Part shown: piece by piece, positions 1 to 6,147 of the stretch | Numbering within the stretch: position 1 is the stretch's first letter | Layout of the letters: each line of letters opens with the position of its first letter | Assembly (NCBI GenBank): GCA_020631315.1 | Contig: JAHDHM010000052.1 | Coordinates: 1 to 10,234, forward strand | DNA from: Acidimicrobiales bacterium | GTDB taxonomy: Bacteria > Actinomycetota > Acidimicrobiia > Acidimicrobiales > Poriferisodaliceae | DNA length: 10,234 nucleotides | Reading direction: 5' to 3' | Notes under the pieces: model-generated | The model's input: the letters and a program-made list of their open reading frames with translations, nothing else | What the model was told of the DNA's origin: nothing | Database searches by the model: none | Translations under genes and position numbers: made by a program

Positions 1-183
1 GTAGGTGTAGGACTCCGAATCGAAGCGGCATCCGGGGTAGCGGTTGTGGAACCAGGTGCCACCAGGTCCGGCGGCGGCGTCGATCACCTCGGCGTCGAAG
101 CCGAGGTCGAGGAGCCGCTTGATCTGGTAGATCCCCGAGACACCGGCTCCGATGACGATGACGTCGCGTGTCCGGTCCTCCAC
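1..183 (-). CDS. Baeyer-Villiger-type flavin monooxygenase, N-terminal fragment cut by the window edge
   Basis: The first 61 residues of an FAD/NADPH-dependent monooxygenase are visible. A Rossmann dinucleotide-binding motif G-A-G-V-S-G sits at residues 12-17. The strongly diagnostic G-G-T-W-F-H-N-R-Y-P-G-C-R stretch lies at about 41-53 and is followed by D-S-E-S-Y. In Baeyer-Villiger and related class B flavin monooxygenases this GGTW...NRYPG region binds FAD. Such enzymes use NADPH and O2 to turn ketones into esters or lactones, or to oxygenate N or S atoms. The start is taken as GTG at 183, because no ATG precedes the Rossmann motif; no convincing Shine-Dalgarno is visible. The gene lies 66 nt downstream of the lipoprotein gene on the same strand, so cotranscription is possible. 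Substrate cannot be told: the second Rossmann motif and the BVMO fingerprint lie outside the window. A flavin-containing monooxygenase of another subclass remains possible. Confidence 0.88.
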   Translation of the reverse strand, partial: MEDRTRDVIVIGAGVSGIYQIKRLLDLGFDAEVIDAAAGPGGTWFHNRYPGCRFDSESYTY

Positions 184-249
184 GACTGCCAGTGCAGCAC
201 ACCCCGCCGCCGGCGACGAAGTGAGGCTCAGCCGGCCAGGGCTGTCACA

Positions 250-2031
250 TCACTCGGCCAGGGCTTGGCGGGTGACGATCGGGACGTAGCCGACCTCCAT
301 TCCCGCCGGGGGTTCGACGAGGATCGCCGGGTCGAGGTTCGCCAACTCACCGGTCTCCGGCGGCGCAAGGTAGGTGCGGTCGCTGCCCCACTCCCGGTGG
401 ATGGCTTCGACCCGCTCCTGCATGACGGCGAGCTCTTCGTCGGAGAAGCCCCAGTAGCGGATGGCCGGCTGATCGACGAAGCGGTACCAGCGATAGGTGA
501 CGACGCTGCCGTCGCCGAGCTCGGCGGTGAACTCCTCGGACGACGGTCCGGGCGACGACCACGGCCCGTCGATGCTCAGGTCAGGCGTCGTGAACGGTTC
601 GCCGTCGTTGCGCACGCCGGACTCCGGGAACACGTGGTCGAGCAGCCCCGAGTCGACGGGTACTTCCGCGGCGGGTACGGGCCGCCAGCGGGTCTCGCCG
701 TCGACGGTTTCGAGTCGGTAGTACTCGGGGAGCACGAAGCTGTCGCCGAGGCGGTCGACGACGTCGAGGTCCCAGCGGTAGCGGAAGGTCGTCGGGTCGC
801 TCTGGTCGAGGGTGCCGAGTGCGTCGACGTCGACGAGGTACTCCTCGTCCTCGTCGAGTCCGTCGAAGAGGAAGGTCCACCAGACGTCCTGGCCGGCGGT
901 GGTCTCCTCGAATCGACCCACGTGGGTGCCATCGGCGGCGAGTTCGCCGGAGGGGGCGGGGCCACCGTCGAACCAGTCCCGCACGGCATCGGAGAGGGCG
1001 GCGTCGGAGTAGGAGCTGATGCGATGGAGGATGACCGAGCTCTCGTCGTCGGTCGCCGGGTACTGGGTGGGGGTGATGCGGACGTAGGCGACGCCGTCGA
1101 CGGTGGCCTGAGCCGCAGGAATGACCTGGGTCTCGAGGCCGATGGCCCGGTGGGAGTCGGTGCCGCTGGTGTCGAAGAAGAGCCCTTCGAGGCTGTCGTC
1201 GCCGATGGCCGGCTTCGTGAAGAAGTTCGGGATGAAGAAGCTGACGGGCCCCTGGAAGTTGCCGGTGCTGAGGAAGAGGGTCCAACTGTTGTCGCCGGTG
1301 ACGACGTCGTGCCCGAGGCTGGCGGTCTGGGCATCGATGAGCGGCAGCGGGTGGTAGCCGTAGCCGAACAGCTCGCCGTTGGTGCCCTCCTCGAGGTTGA
1401 GACCGTCGGGTGCCCAGAGCACGTTGTTCGCAAGCTGGGCAACGCCGTACTTGCCCTGCGGCACGTCCCAGTCACGCCGATCGACGTCGGCGGTACCTGC
1501 GCCGGCGCCGGGTCCGTTGGCCCATTCGGTGAACTCGATGGAGACGCCGCCCATGATGAACTTCGGTGTCTCGGTGGCGAACCGGGTGTCGTTCCACCAG
1601 CCGAGGCCGCCTTCGATCGTCGAGTAGAGCTCGCGCTCCTCTCCATCGAGGTTGGCAGGGGTGAGCCAGGTGCTCGGCAGTCCCGATTGGAACGAGGCGC
1701 CCGGGTACGTCTGCATGAACGGCCAGGCGGCGACGTACATGGAGAAGCCGGCGTCGAGTTCGGTCGTCGGTGTCGGCTCGAGCACGTAGTAGGTGAACGC
1801 GGTGGCGAACCAGTCCTCGTCGACGTCGGGTGCGGTGCCGACGAGCACGGCCGCGGTCGAAGACGATGACGCCGTCAACTCGGACTGCACACCCGCTGTT
1901 CCCGAGTCGGCGCTGCTGCAGGCGCTGGCCGCGACGGTGACGCTCACGACGAGCGCCGTCCAGACAAGACCGCGACGCGCGGACGTGCGGGAGCGGCCGG
2001 GTTCGGACGAGGAGCGGGTGAATCGCTGCAT
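250..2031 (-). CDS. Large secreted lipoprotein of unknown function
   Basis: A 593-residue protein begins with a basic N-terminus (several Arg), a hydrophobic stretch (L-V-W-T-A-L-V-V-S-V-T-V) and a lipobox-like A-S-A-C with the candidate lipidated cysteine at about residue 38. A Ser/Thr-rich linker (S-S-A-D-S-G-T, then T-A-S-S-S-S-T) follows. This is the layout of an exported, membrane-anchored lipoprotein. The mature part is acidic and rich in Trp, Tyr and Phe (for example W-P-F-M-Q-T-Y-P-G, G-L-G-W-W-N-D, V-S-F-F-I-P-N-F-F), suggesting a beta-rich extracellular domain. I do not recognise the family, and no catalytic motif is obvious. The ATG at 2031 is preferred because it puts the signal peptide at the right distance. 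A TTG at 2076 is in frame but adds 15 residues with no benefit. No clear Shine-Dalgarno precedes 2031. The gene starts 49 nt after the HNH endonuclease gene ends, so it may be read from that SOS promoter as well as its own. Confidence 0.8.
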   Translation of the reverse strand: MQRFTRSSSEPGRSRTSARRGLVWTALVVSVTVAASACSSADSGTAGVQSELTASSSSTAAVLVGTAPDVDEDWFATAFTYYVLEPTPTTELDAGFSMYVAAWPFMQTYPGASFQSGLPSTWLTPANLDGEERELYSTIEGGLGWWNDTRFATETPKFIMGGVSIEFTEWANGPGAGAGTADVDRRDWDVPQGKYGVAQLANNVLWAPDGLNLEEGTNGELFGYGYHPLPLIDAQTASLGHDVVTGDNSWTLFLSTGNFQGPVSFFIPNFFTKPAIGDDSLEGLFFDTSGTDSHRAIGLETQVIPAAQATVDGVAYVRITPTQYPATDDESSVILHRISSYSDAALSDAVRDWFDGGPAPSGELAADGTHVGRFEETTAGQDVWWTFLFDGLDEDEEYLVDVDALGTLDQSDPTTFRYRWDLDVVDRLGDSFVLPEYYRLETVDGETRWRPVPAAEVPVDSGLLDHVFPESGVRNDGEPFTTPDLSIDGPWSSPGPSSEEFTAELGDGSVVTYRWYRFVDQPAIRYWGFSDEELAVMQERVEAIHREWGSDRTYLAPPETGELANLDPAILVEPPAGMEVGYVPIVTRQALAE

Positions 2032-2080
2032 GTGTCGCACCGTAGAAACCCGTCGGTGAAGCGAACGTGAAGCCAAGCGA

Positions 2081-3448
2081 TCAGGGTCCGGCCCGACCCT
2101 TCGGTCGCGGCGCGCCGGGCGGCGGAGGGTTGACCCACTCGTCGAGCACGCGTCCGGTGTGGTCCTGGACCAGCCGCCAGGCGCCAGGCCCTTCGGCCAT
2201 CTGCAGGTGGGCGCCCATTCGATGCAGCGCTCGATGGTGCGTCGGGCACAGGAGTGCGAGGTTGTCGAGGCCGGTGACGCCGCCTTCGGAACGGTGGATC
2301 AGGTGGTGTGCGTCGCACAGACCGGGCTCGCGGGTGCAGCCTCGCCACACGCAACAGCCGTCTCGGATCGCCAGGGCCTGACGTTGGATCGGGCTCGCCA
2401 GACGGGAGGCCCGCAGCAGTTGGTAGTGCTTCCGCTGATCGTCGGTGACCCAGAGGAGGATCTCGGCATCGTCCAGCAGGCGTTGGACGATCGATGCCGG
2501 GACGGGCACGCCGTCGTCGCTGAAGGCCCGACGGGTGCGGTCGTCGGCATGACGAAGGTCATCGAGCGTGAGGGTCACGTTGACCCGCGGCGCCCCCGTT
2601 CCACCGGACTGGCGCCGGGGCGTCGACCGACCACCACGGCCGGTCGGTGTGGCGGGGGCCGGCTCGCCCATCGCCGCGGCGATGTCCGCGTGCAGCTCCT
2701 CGAGATCGTCGCCGAGGAACAGCCGGGCGAGCGCATCGGCCTCGATCTGTTGTGGCGTTCTGGCGGCCGCCTTCGGACCGTCCTTGTCGCGCTGCCACTC
2801 CTGGCGGACCTCGGCGTCGACGATCTGCTTGATCTTCGAACCGACGACAGGATCGAACTCGTTGTTGAACCAGTACATGCCGGAGTCGTTGGTGCCGTGG
2901 CGCCCTCGGCGTGCGTCGCGCTGACGGCGGTACCGCTTCTGGGCGTCACCGCGTTGCGCAGCGAGCTTGGCCTGACGGACCGCTTCCAGTGTCTCGTCCG
3001 TGGTCTGGCAGCGAGCGCCGCTCAAGAGCCCGGCGACCACGTCGTGCGGCAGCATCGTCATCGTGATGGCGTCGGCCTGCTCGGTGTTGATCTCACCCGC
3101 TTCCAGCGCTCGGGCCACCTCCGGGTACTGCTCGAGCCGGCGGGCACGGGCGTCGATGCGACGTTGCTCACGTGAGCTGGGCCCGGGTGTCGGATCCGGC
3201 AACGGCAACGGTGAAGGGCCGGGAGGCTCCGGCGACGGGGGCGGCGCGCCGCCGTCAGCCCCAGCGCGACGACGAGCGTCCTTCCGAGCGGTCTCGCGCA
3301 GGCGCCGGGCTGCCGCCGCGAGCGTGGCTTCCTGACCGTCGATCCGCGACCTGGTCGAACGCAGCGCGGCCATGCGCTGTTCGAGCGACGCGAGGCACAG
3401 ATCGGCGACCTCGTCCCCCTCGAGCAGCTCCACCACCACCGTCTTCAT
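2081..3448 (-). CDS. DUF222/HNH endonuclease (13E12-repeat-like family)
   Basis: A 455-residue protein with the standard actinobacterial layout. The N-terminal helical region (about 1-65) is followed by a Pro-rich linker near 70-95. The DUF222 core runs from roughly 95 to 330 and contains D-S-G-M-Y-W-F-N-N-E-F-D-P. It is interrupted by a low-complexity Gly/Pro/Arg segment near 265-290. A C-terminal HNH nuclease domain carries C366-x4-C371, A-H-H at 380-382, N396, and C401-P-T-H-H-R-A-L-H. The HNH residues bind a divalent metal and cut DNA, and the cysteine pairs probably hold a structural zinc. Members are abundant in actinobacteria and include the M. tuberculosis 13E12 repeat proteins; their biological role is poorly defined. 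The ATG at 3448 has no Shine-Dalgarno. It sits six nt after a -10 box, so the mRNA is probably leaderless. A perfect LexA box lies in the promoter, implying induction by DNA damage. All HNH metal and zinc ligands appear intact. Confidence 0.92.
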   Translation of the reverse strand: MKTVVVELLEGDEVADLCLASLEQRMAALRSTRSRIDGQEATLAAAARRLRETARKDARRRAGADGGAPPPSPEPPGPSPLPLPDPTPGPSSREQRRIDARARRLEQYPEVARALEAGEINTEQADAITMTMLPHDVVAGLLSGARCQTTDETLEAVRQAKLAAQRGDAQKRYRRQRDARRGRHGTNDSGMYWFNNEFDPVVGSKIKQIVDAEVRQEWQRDKDGPKAAARTPQQIEADALARLFLGDDLEELHADIAAAMGEPAPATPTGRGGRSTPRRQSGGTGAPRVNVTLTLDDLRHADDRTRRAFSDDGVPVPASIVQRLLDDAEILLWVTDDQRKHYQLLRASRLASPIQRQALAIRDGCCVWRGCTREPGLCDAHHLIHRSEGGVTGLDNLALLCPTHHRALHRMGAHLQMAEGPGAWRLVQDHTGRVLDEWVNPPPPGAPRPKGRAGP

Positions 3449-3454
3449 GAGCGC

Positions 3455-3483
3455 ATGGTATCGAACACATGTTCGATTGACAA
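3455..3483 (-). promoter_or_regulatory. Leaderless promoter of the HNH endonuclease gene
   Basis: On the minus strand TTGTCA (3483-3478, five of six bases of the -35 consensus) is followed by a 17-bp spacer and then TACCAT (3460-3455, four of six of the -10 consensus). Only six nt separate the -10 from the ATG at 3448, so transcription would start at or within a base or two of the A of the start codon. That explains the lack of a Shine-Dalgarno sequence. The spacer is exactly the region filled by the LexA box. Confidence 0.7.
3461..3476. promoter_or_regulatory. LexA (SOS) box upstream of the HNH endonuclease gene
   Basis: The sequence TCGAACACATGTTCGA is an exact match to the actinobacterial LexA operator TCGAAC-N4-GTTCGA. 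The flanking bases extend the perfect arms to ATCGAAC/GTTCGAT (3460-3477). It occupies the spacer between the -35 and -10 elements of the HNH gene promoter, so bound LexA would block RNA polymerase directly. Some 13E12-family genes in Mycobacterium tuberculosis are known LexA targets, which fits the downstream gene. Confidence 0.9.
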
Positions 3484-3538
3484 CCTGGTCGGATCAATTG
3501 GTGACGGCTGCAGAAGCTGATGTCGAGCCGGGCGGGCA

Positions 3539-3859
3539 TCAGTAGCCGTCGAGCACGCGCTCGGGCATCGAGCGTGCCGCCTCCAGCGATGTCGTCCGCT
3601 GGTGGTTCTCCTCGGCCCGCAACCAGCCGCTGCAGAAGCCGGCGTGCAGGCCGACCCGCCACTCATCGGCGGTCACGTCGGCGCCGCCGCCGTGCATGAC
3701 CTTGCCGCTGTACAGCAGCGCCGAACCCGCGGGCATGGTCGCCCGGCACGCCACCCCCTCCGGCACCTCGGGCAACACGCCCGGCCAGTGGTTCGAGCCG
3801 GGAGCGATGACGGTCGCACCGTTGTCCTCCGTGAAGTCGGTGAGGGCGAACATGCCCCA
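3539..3859 (-). pseudogene. 5'-truncated phytanoyl-CoA dioxygenase (PhyH) family remnant
   Basis: About 106 codons encode only the C-terminal half of a PhyH-type Fe(II)/2-oxoglutarate oxygenase. Visible are W-G-M-F-A-L-T-D-F-T-E-D-N-G-A-T, a P-G-S loop, the distal iron-binding histidine in M-H-G-G-G-A-D (His54 counted from the Met at 3853) and the likely 2-oxoglutarate-binding Arg66 in E-W-R-V-G. It is clearly related to the C-terminal half of the intact oxygenase at 6202-7020 but diverged enough to be a separate paralogue. Upstream in the same frame a TAG at 3860-3862 stops translation directly before the homologous Trp. No HxD/E half of the iron site is found in any minus frame beyond it. 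The remnant therefore cannot be an active oxygenase. A start at the Met at 3853 is possible but has no Shine-Dalgarno. The break coincides with the upstream region of the plus-strand redoxin gene, suggesting a deletion or insertion at this junction. Confidence 0.75.
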
Positions 3860-3873
3860 CTACGGTCGACCAG

Positions 3874-5061
3874 ATGAGGGAGTCGACGACAGCACCGTTC
3901 GCGCAGCGACATGAGTCGGGTATGTGGGAGGACGAGTACGGTGCGCTCGGTCCCGCCAAGCCCGGTGTCGGCCCGCGCAACGACCCGCAGGGTGAGTTCC
4001 CGACCGGGCCCGATGTCGGCGAGCGCTTTCCCGACGTCGTGGCCACGACCGGCGATGGGCGCACCGTCGACGTCCACGCCGACAGGGCGGGAAGGAAGGC
4101 GATCTTCGTCTTCTACCGATCGGCGGTGTGGTGACCGCCGTGCCGCACGCAGCTGGTCGAGCTGCAGGAACACGCTGACGCCTTCGCCGAGGCCGGCATC
4201 GCCGTCTACGCACTGAGCTACGACGAGCCCGATGCGCTCGTCGACTACGCCCGCGCCCACGGCGTCGATTTCCCGTTGTTCTCAGATCCCGACAGCGAGG
4301 TGATCCGCGCCTTCGGGATCCTCAACACGCAGATCCCACCCGACGACCATCCGTGGTTCGGCATTCCGTATCCGGGCACGTTCGTGATGGACGAGAACGG
4401 GGTGATCGTCGCCAAGTTCTTCGAGCACAGCCTGCACTTCCGGCCCTCGGCCCGACAGCTGCTGCGCGCCGCGCTCGGCGAGGAGATCGAGCTGCCGCCG
4501 CTCGATGCGCCACCAGGTGAGGTGGCGTTCGACGTCCACCTCGACGGTGATGCGCTGCGCCCTGGCGTGAAGAGCGAGCTGGTCGTGCGCTTCGCCGTGC
4601 CCGACGGCCAGCACCTCTACGGCGAACCCGTGCCTGACGGAATGGTTCCGACGAGCGTGACCATCGACGACGAGGTCGGCCTCAACGTGTGGCCCGCGTC
4701 GTTCCCGCCGACGACGGAGCACACGCTGACCACAGGAGAGACGCTCCACGTCTACGAGGGCGACGTGTTGGTTCGCATCCCGATCACGCACGTGAACAGG
4801 TCGCGGATCGAGCTCGATGACGGGTCGTTCGTCCAACGGGTCGCCGGCACGGTTCGGTGGCAGGCCTGCGACGACGACGTGTGTTTCCTGCCGCGGACCG
4901 AGACGTTCGCGATCGACGTCGCAGCGACTGCGCACAGTCGCCCCGAGGACGAATTCGCGAACCCCGAGGGCATGGCCATCATCGATCATCTGCAGAAGAT
5001 GGCGAGCCGCCGCACCGACGAGAGCTTCGCCGACCTCCTCCGCAAGGCCGCCGACGGCTAG
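3874..5061 (+). CDS. Selenoprotein: redoxin (peroxiredoxin/thioredoxin-like) with U-x-x-C site fused to a DsbD-alpha-like domain
   Basis: Read through the TGA at 4132-4134, this is a continuous 395-residue protein. Residues about 45-205 form an AhpC/TSA-like redoxin: a strand F-V-F-Y-R-S-A-V-W leads into Sec87-Pro-Pro-Cys90, then a helix Q-L-V-E-L-Q, and the cis-Pro region G-I-P-Y-P-G-T-F-V-M-D near 164-173. Homologues normally have a cysteine where the TGA lies. Residues about 215-350 resemble the DsbD N-terminal (alpha) domain, ending in R-W-Q-A-C332-D-D-D-V-C337. These are the only other cysteines, so the protein has exactly two redox pairs. There is no signal peptide or membrane segment, so it is probably cytoplasmic. 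Likely role: reduction of peroxide or disulfides. The start is ATG 3874; ATG 3922 is an in-frame alternative, and neither has a clear Shine-Dalgarno. A TACGGT 7 nt upstream of 3874 could be the -10 of a leaderless promoter, but the -35 is weak. The gene is monocistronic and converges on the HxlR gene. A nonsense mutation or sequencing error at a Cys codon is the main alternative. Confidence 0.85.
4132..4165 (+). promoter_or_regulatory. Selenocysteine UGA codon and bacterial SECIS hairpin
   Basis: TGA occupies 4132-4134 in frame. Twenty nt later begins a perfect 6-bp stem, GCAGCT (4149-4154) with AGCTGC (4160-4165), closing a 5-nt loop GGTCG (4155-4159). Known bacterial SECIS elements need a small apical loop with G in the first two positions, placed roughly 16-37 nt after the UGA; this hairpin satisfies both. 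The GGUC in the loop is also present in the SelB-binding loop of E. coli fdhF. The hairpin lies within coding sequence (residues Arg91 to Glu98 region), as is usual for bacterial SECIS. The folding was judged by eye, not computed. Confidence 0.75.
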
Positions 5062-5091
5062 CTCCGCCGCCGACGACCAGAGAGGTCCGAC

Positions 5092-5493
5092 CTACGCGGA
5101 CTGGATTCGGCCGGGTGCTGCAGCGGGTTCTGGGGCGGAGTGAGTCCGAGCCCAGGTGACGACGGCGTCGAGCACCGGGCCGAGATCACGGCCCTTCGCG
5201 GTGAGGCCGTAGAGGACGAACCCGTCGCCCTCGAGACGTTCGACGATGCCCTCGTCACCGAGCTCGGCGAGCCGGGCCGTCAACAGCCGGTCGGAGAGAC
5301 CGGGGATCTCGGCTCGGATCTCACCGAATCGGCGCGGCCGCTCGGCGATGACGCGCAAGATCGAACCGGACCAGCGCCGACCGACCACCTCGATCGAGTG
5401 CTGGAAGTACGGGCAGTAGCAGTCGTCGCCCGGCTGTTCAGCTGCCACATCGGCCATGGCACCAGCGTAGGGCGACGACTGCGTCGCGCTCAT
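5092..5493 (-). CDS. HxlR/DUF24-family (YodB-like) redox-sensing repressor
   Basis: A 133-residue winged helix-turn-helix regulator. The family signature runs C27-P-Y-F-Q-H-S...V-V-G-R-R-W-S-G, then R-F-G-E-I-R-A-E-I-P-G-L-S-D-R-L-L-T-A-R-L-A-E-L with the recognition helix, then E-G-I-V-E-R and the wing. Cys27 aligns with the conserved N-terminal redox-sensing cysteine of YodB (Cys6); a second cysteine, Cys25, is two residues away. In Bacillus YodB represses azoreductase AzoR1 and is inactivated by quinones and diamide through this cysteine. Here the gene follows the azoreductase gene with an ATGA overlap (stop at 5490-5492, start at 5493), so translation is probably coupled. An internal Met at 5457 is an alternative start. 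The likely target is the inverted repeat upstream of the azoreductase gene, giving autoregulation. Its 3' end converges on the selenoprotein gene with a 30-nt gap. Confidence 0.9.
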   Translation of the reverse strand: MSATQSSPYAGAMADVAAEQPGDDCYCPYFQHSIEVVGRRWSGSILRVIAERPRRFGEIRAEIPGLSDRLLTARLAELGDEGIVERLEGDGFVLYGLTAKGRDLGPVLDAVVTWARTHSAPEPAAAPGRIQSA

Positions 5494-6080
5494 GCGCCGA
5501 CCAGTTTGCCGATCCGCTCGCGGGCCGCGTCGGCGCGGGTCGGATCGAACATCAGACCGGTGGAATCGACGATCTCGATGTCGTCGATGCCGAGGAAGCG
5601 CAGGAACGTCTCGACGTGCGGGGTGGCGTGGTCGACCTCGGAGTTGAGGCCGACACCACCCGAGGCGACGGTCACGAACGCCCGGGTCCCGGTCACGAGA
5701 CCCTGCGGGCCGTTGTCCGTGTACTGGAACGTGGACCCGGCGCGGGCGACGAGGTCCATCCAGGCCTTGAGCGAGCTGGGGACGCCGAAGTTGTAGATCG
5801 GGACGCCGACGACGATCACGTCCGCCGCATGGACCTCGGCCACCACGGCGTCGGCGATCGCTGCGGCCTCGACCTGCTCGGCGGTCCGCTCGGTCGCCGG
5901 CGTGTTGTTGGCCACGAGACGGGCGGCGTCGAGCACGGGCAGCGCCGTGAGGTCGCGCTCGATCACGCGGACGTCACCGAGCGTCGCCCGGAGGCCGTCG
6001 ACGACGGCGGCGTTGAGCGAACCGGTCACGGACTCACCGGCTGCTGCGGCGGAGGAGTTGAGCTGGAGGATGGTGGTCAT
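5490..6080 (-). CDS. azoR: FMN-dependent NADH-azoreductase / quinone reductase
   Basis: A 196-residue flavodoxin-fold protein, close to the roughly 200 residues usual for AzoR. The N-terminus I-L-Q-L-N-S-S is the phosphate-binding start of the FMN site. The characteristic P94-I-Y-N-F-G-V-P-S-S-L-K-A-W-M-D motif is followed by A-R-A-G-S-T-F-Q-Y-T and G-P-Q-G-L, and V-A-S-G-G-V near 139-144. Family members use NADH for two-electron reduction of azo compounds and, more physiologically, quinones, protecting thiols from electrophiles. The ATG at 6080 has a Shine-Dalgarno-like AGAGG about 7 nt upstream. It is the first gene of a two-gene operon with the HxlR regulator. The upstream region holds an 8-bp inverted repeat and a 14-bp palindrome over a plausible promoter. 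Nothing in the visible motifs suggests loss of function. Confidence 0.93.
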   Translation of the reverse strand: MTTILQLNSSAAAAGESVTGSLNAAVVDGLRATLGDVRVIERDLTALPVLDAARLVANNTPATERTAEQVEAAAIADAVVAEVHAADVIVVGVPIYNFGVPSSLKAWMDLVARAGSTFQYTDNGPQGLVTGTRAFVTVASGGVGLNSEVDHATPHVETFLRFLGIDDIEIVDSTGLMFDPTRADAARERIGKLVGA

Positions 6081-6113
6081 TTCTCGGCCTCTTGTTCGCG
6101 CCCCTCATCAGGG

Positions 6114-6147
6114 CTACTTACTTTTCGTACGCATGAAGCGTAAGTAG
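6114..6147. promoter_or_regulatory. Candidate HxlR/YodB-type operator (CTACTTAC/GTAAGTAG inverted repeat)
   Basis: Perfect 8-bp arms CTACTTAC (6114-6121) and GTAAGTAG (6140-6147) are separated by 18 nt. A shorter inverted pair, ACGC/GCGT (6129-6132 and 6138-6141), is partly nested within them. The arms contain the TACT...AGTA half-sites seen in YodB operators, although the spacing here is longer than in Bacillus. The repeat overlaps the likely -10 and transcription start of the azoreductase operon, the right place for a repressor. Assignment to the neighbouring HxlR protein is by context. Confidence 0.6.

Noticed and set aside
229..244. Hairpin CAGCC/GGCTG just after the lipoprotein stop as a terminator
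   Set aside because: Five-bp stem without a T-tract; not distinguishable from background, so termination between the lipoprotein and the flavin monooxygenase is left open.
46..1869. Long plus-strand open frame of about 607 codons opposite the lipoprotein gene
   Set aside because: It is the codon-register complement of a GC-rich gene. The product is a Val/Glu/Gly/Asp-biased string with no recognisable domain, while the minus strand encodes a lipoprotein with signal peptide and lipobox.
2032..2076. Upstream TTG start for the lipoprotein
   Set aside because: It would add 15 residues before a signal peptide that is already complete from the ATG at 2031, and has no better ribosome binding site.
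2159..3175. Plus-strand open frame of 338 codons opposite the HNH gene
   Set aside because: The minus-strand DUF222/HNH protein has all domain signatures; the antisense product resembles nothing known.
3507..3639. Repeated 11-mer GCTGCAGAAGC at about 3507 and 3629 as direct repeats bordering the PhyH remnant
   Set aside because: One copy is inside the coding remnant and the other in the gap after it; neither matches the truncation point, and no mobile-element gene is present.
3874..4134. A separate 86-residue gene ending at the TGA, with a second gene starting near 4276
   Set aside because: The redoxin fold would be cut at its active site and the 47 codons between would be left unexplained, though they encode the expected helix and strand in the same frame. 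Readthrough as selenocysteine explains everything.
5085..5101. Hairpin GTCCG/CGGAC between the convergent selenoprotein and HxlR genes as a terminator
   Set aside because: Only a 5-bp stem with a 7-nt loop and no T-tract on either strand; in such GC-rich DNA this occurs easily by chance.
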